This document shows, piece after piece, positions 63,750 through 64,000 of a stretch of DNA of 64,000 nt. The notes beneath the pieces are model-generated. The model was not told the DNA's origin. It saw nothing but the letters and a program-made list of their open reading frames with translations, and did not search any database. How positions within the stretch are numbered: the first letter of the stretch is position 1; each line of letters opens with the position of its first letter. The translations under genes were made by a program, and so were the position numbers. Source of the stretch: Roseovarius litorisediminis (GTDB taxonomy: Bacteria > Pseudomonadota > Alphaproteobacteria > Rhodobacterales > Rhodobacteraceae); assembly GCF_900172295.1 (NCBI RefSeq), contig NZ_FWFL01000003.1, forward strand, positions 124,001 through 188,000, in the 5' to 3' direction.

Positions 63750-64000
63750 CGTCAGACAGTACATTTCCTCCGCCAGGACGGTGATGGAAAGTGAATGTTG
63801 AGGCCCATCAACAGCCAGAATAATTTTACCGATCGTTGTTTTGTTTCTCTAATGAAACAGCGTGCGGATGGGATGTTTTGTTGCGCGAAGCCGTGCGGCC
63901 GCTGTGCGCGACAAGTACGGGTTTCCGGCTTGCATCGGGTTGCGGTCGGGGCGCTGTCTGACCCGTGTCGTACTGATAGTCCCGCGTCAGTGGCACAGCA
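63750..64000. other. window end, no gene recognised
   Basis: About 250 bp up to the edge. An ATG at 63874 opens a frame that runs off the end (MFCCAKPCGRCARQ...), with several cysteines and no family resemblance. No repeat or RNA gene is visible. Confidence 0.3.

Overview
The window is a chromosomal segment from an alphaproteobacterium, most likely order Rhodobacterales (Roseobacter/Rhodobacteraceae group). This rests on gene content and order: the cell-cycle regulator TrcR, COQ9 beside rpsU, dnaX-ybaB-recR, a Rhodobacterales-type small protein between glyQ and glyS, a SAM-II riboswitch on metZ, a DUF1127 gene followed by hairpins with CUCCUCC-type loops (as at the CcaF1/CcsR locus of Rhodobacter sphaeroides), and high-GC codon use. 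Most of the window is ordinary core genome. There is no prophage, insertion sequence, CRISPR array or integrated island.

Layout. 1-3.1 kb: three paralogous uncharacterised membrane proteins around a decayed aquaporin gene. 3.2-7.5 kb: an XRE-type regulator divergent from an orphan Tat-exported ABC solute-binding protein and an amidohydrolase. 7.6-11.3 kb: rpsU divergent from a coq9-qor-sialidase-like-membrane protein run. 11.4-15 kb: RNase T2, trcR, and a LysR regulator divergent from a 3-hydroxyacyl-CoA dehydrogenase. 15-17.9 kb: the replication/repair operon dnaX-ybaB-recR. 18-20.8 kb: zinc metallopeptidase, phosphatase, tRNA-Gly(GCC), small proteins. 20.9-23.5 kb: glyoxalase I with a two-gene GMC-type dehydrogenase. 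23.6-26 kb: RHH protein, TerC, MAPEG, cyclic-nucleotide phosphodiesterase-like protein. 26-33.5 kb: pyruvate carboxylase, FMN alpha-hydroxy-acid dehydrogenase, UvrD/PcrA helicase.

33.6-35.1 kb is the most unusual part: a cobalamin riboswitch ahead of an 84-residue orphan protein, a reverse-transcriptase C-terminal remnant, and a DUF1127 gene followed on the same strand by five copies of an anti-Shine-Dalgarno-like loop motif. One hairpin of that array has been rearranged by an exact 40-bp tandem duplication. 35.3-41.8 kb: apbC, a lipoprotein, a ferredoxin, purD, xseA. 42-47.7 kb: an orphan fused NuoE/NuoF-type diaphorase, ftsY, an EamA transporter, and yciB with a divergent tandem paralogue. 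47.8-53.5 kb: SAM-II riboswitch-metZ, folE2, a Lys/Ala-rich protein, a second DUF1127 gene, trkH and a truncated TPP-enzyme gene. 53.6-63.1 kb: a trypsin-fold protein that appears to have lost its whole catalytic triad, glyQ-DUF6446-glyS, a PPDK-like enzyme, a SleB-type cell-wall hydrolase and rpmG. The last 900 bp hold no recognisable gene, only an AT-richer, interrupted reading frame.

No complete new system is evident. The best candidates for a second look are the DUF1127/hairpin array, the B12-controlled orphan small protein and the triad-less protease-fold protein.
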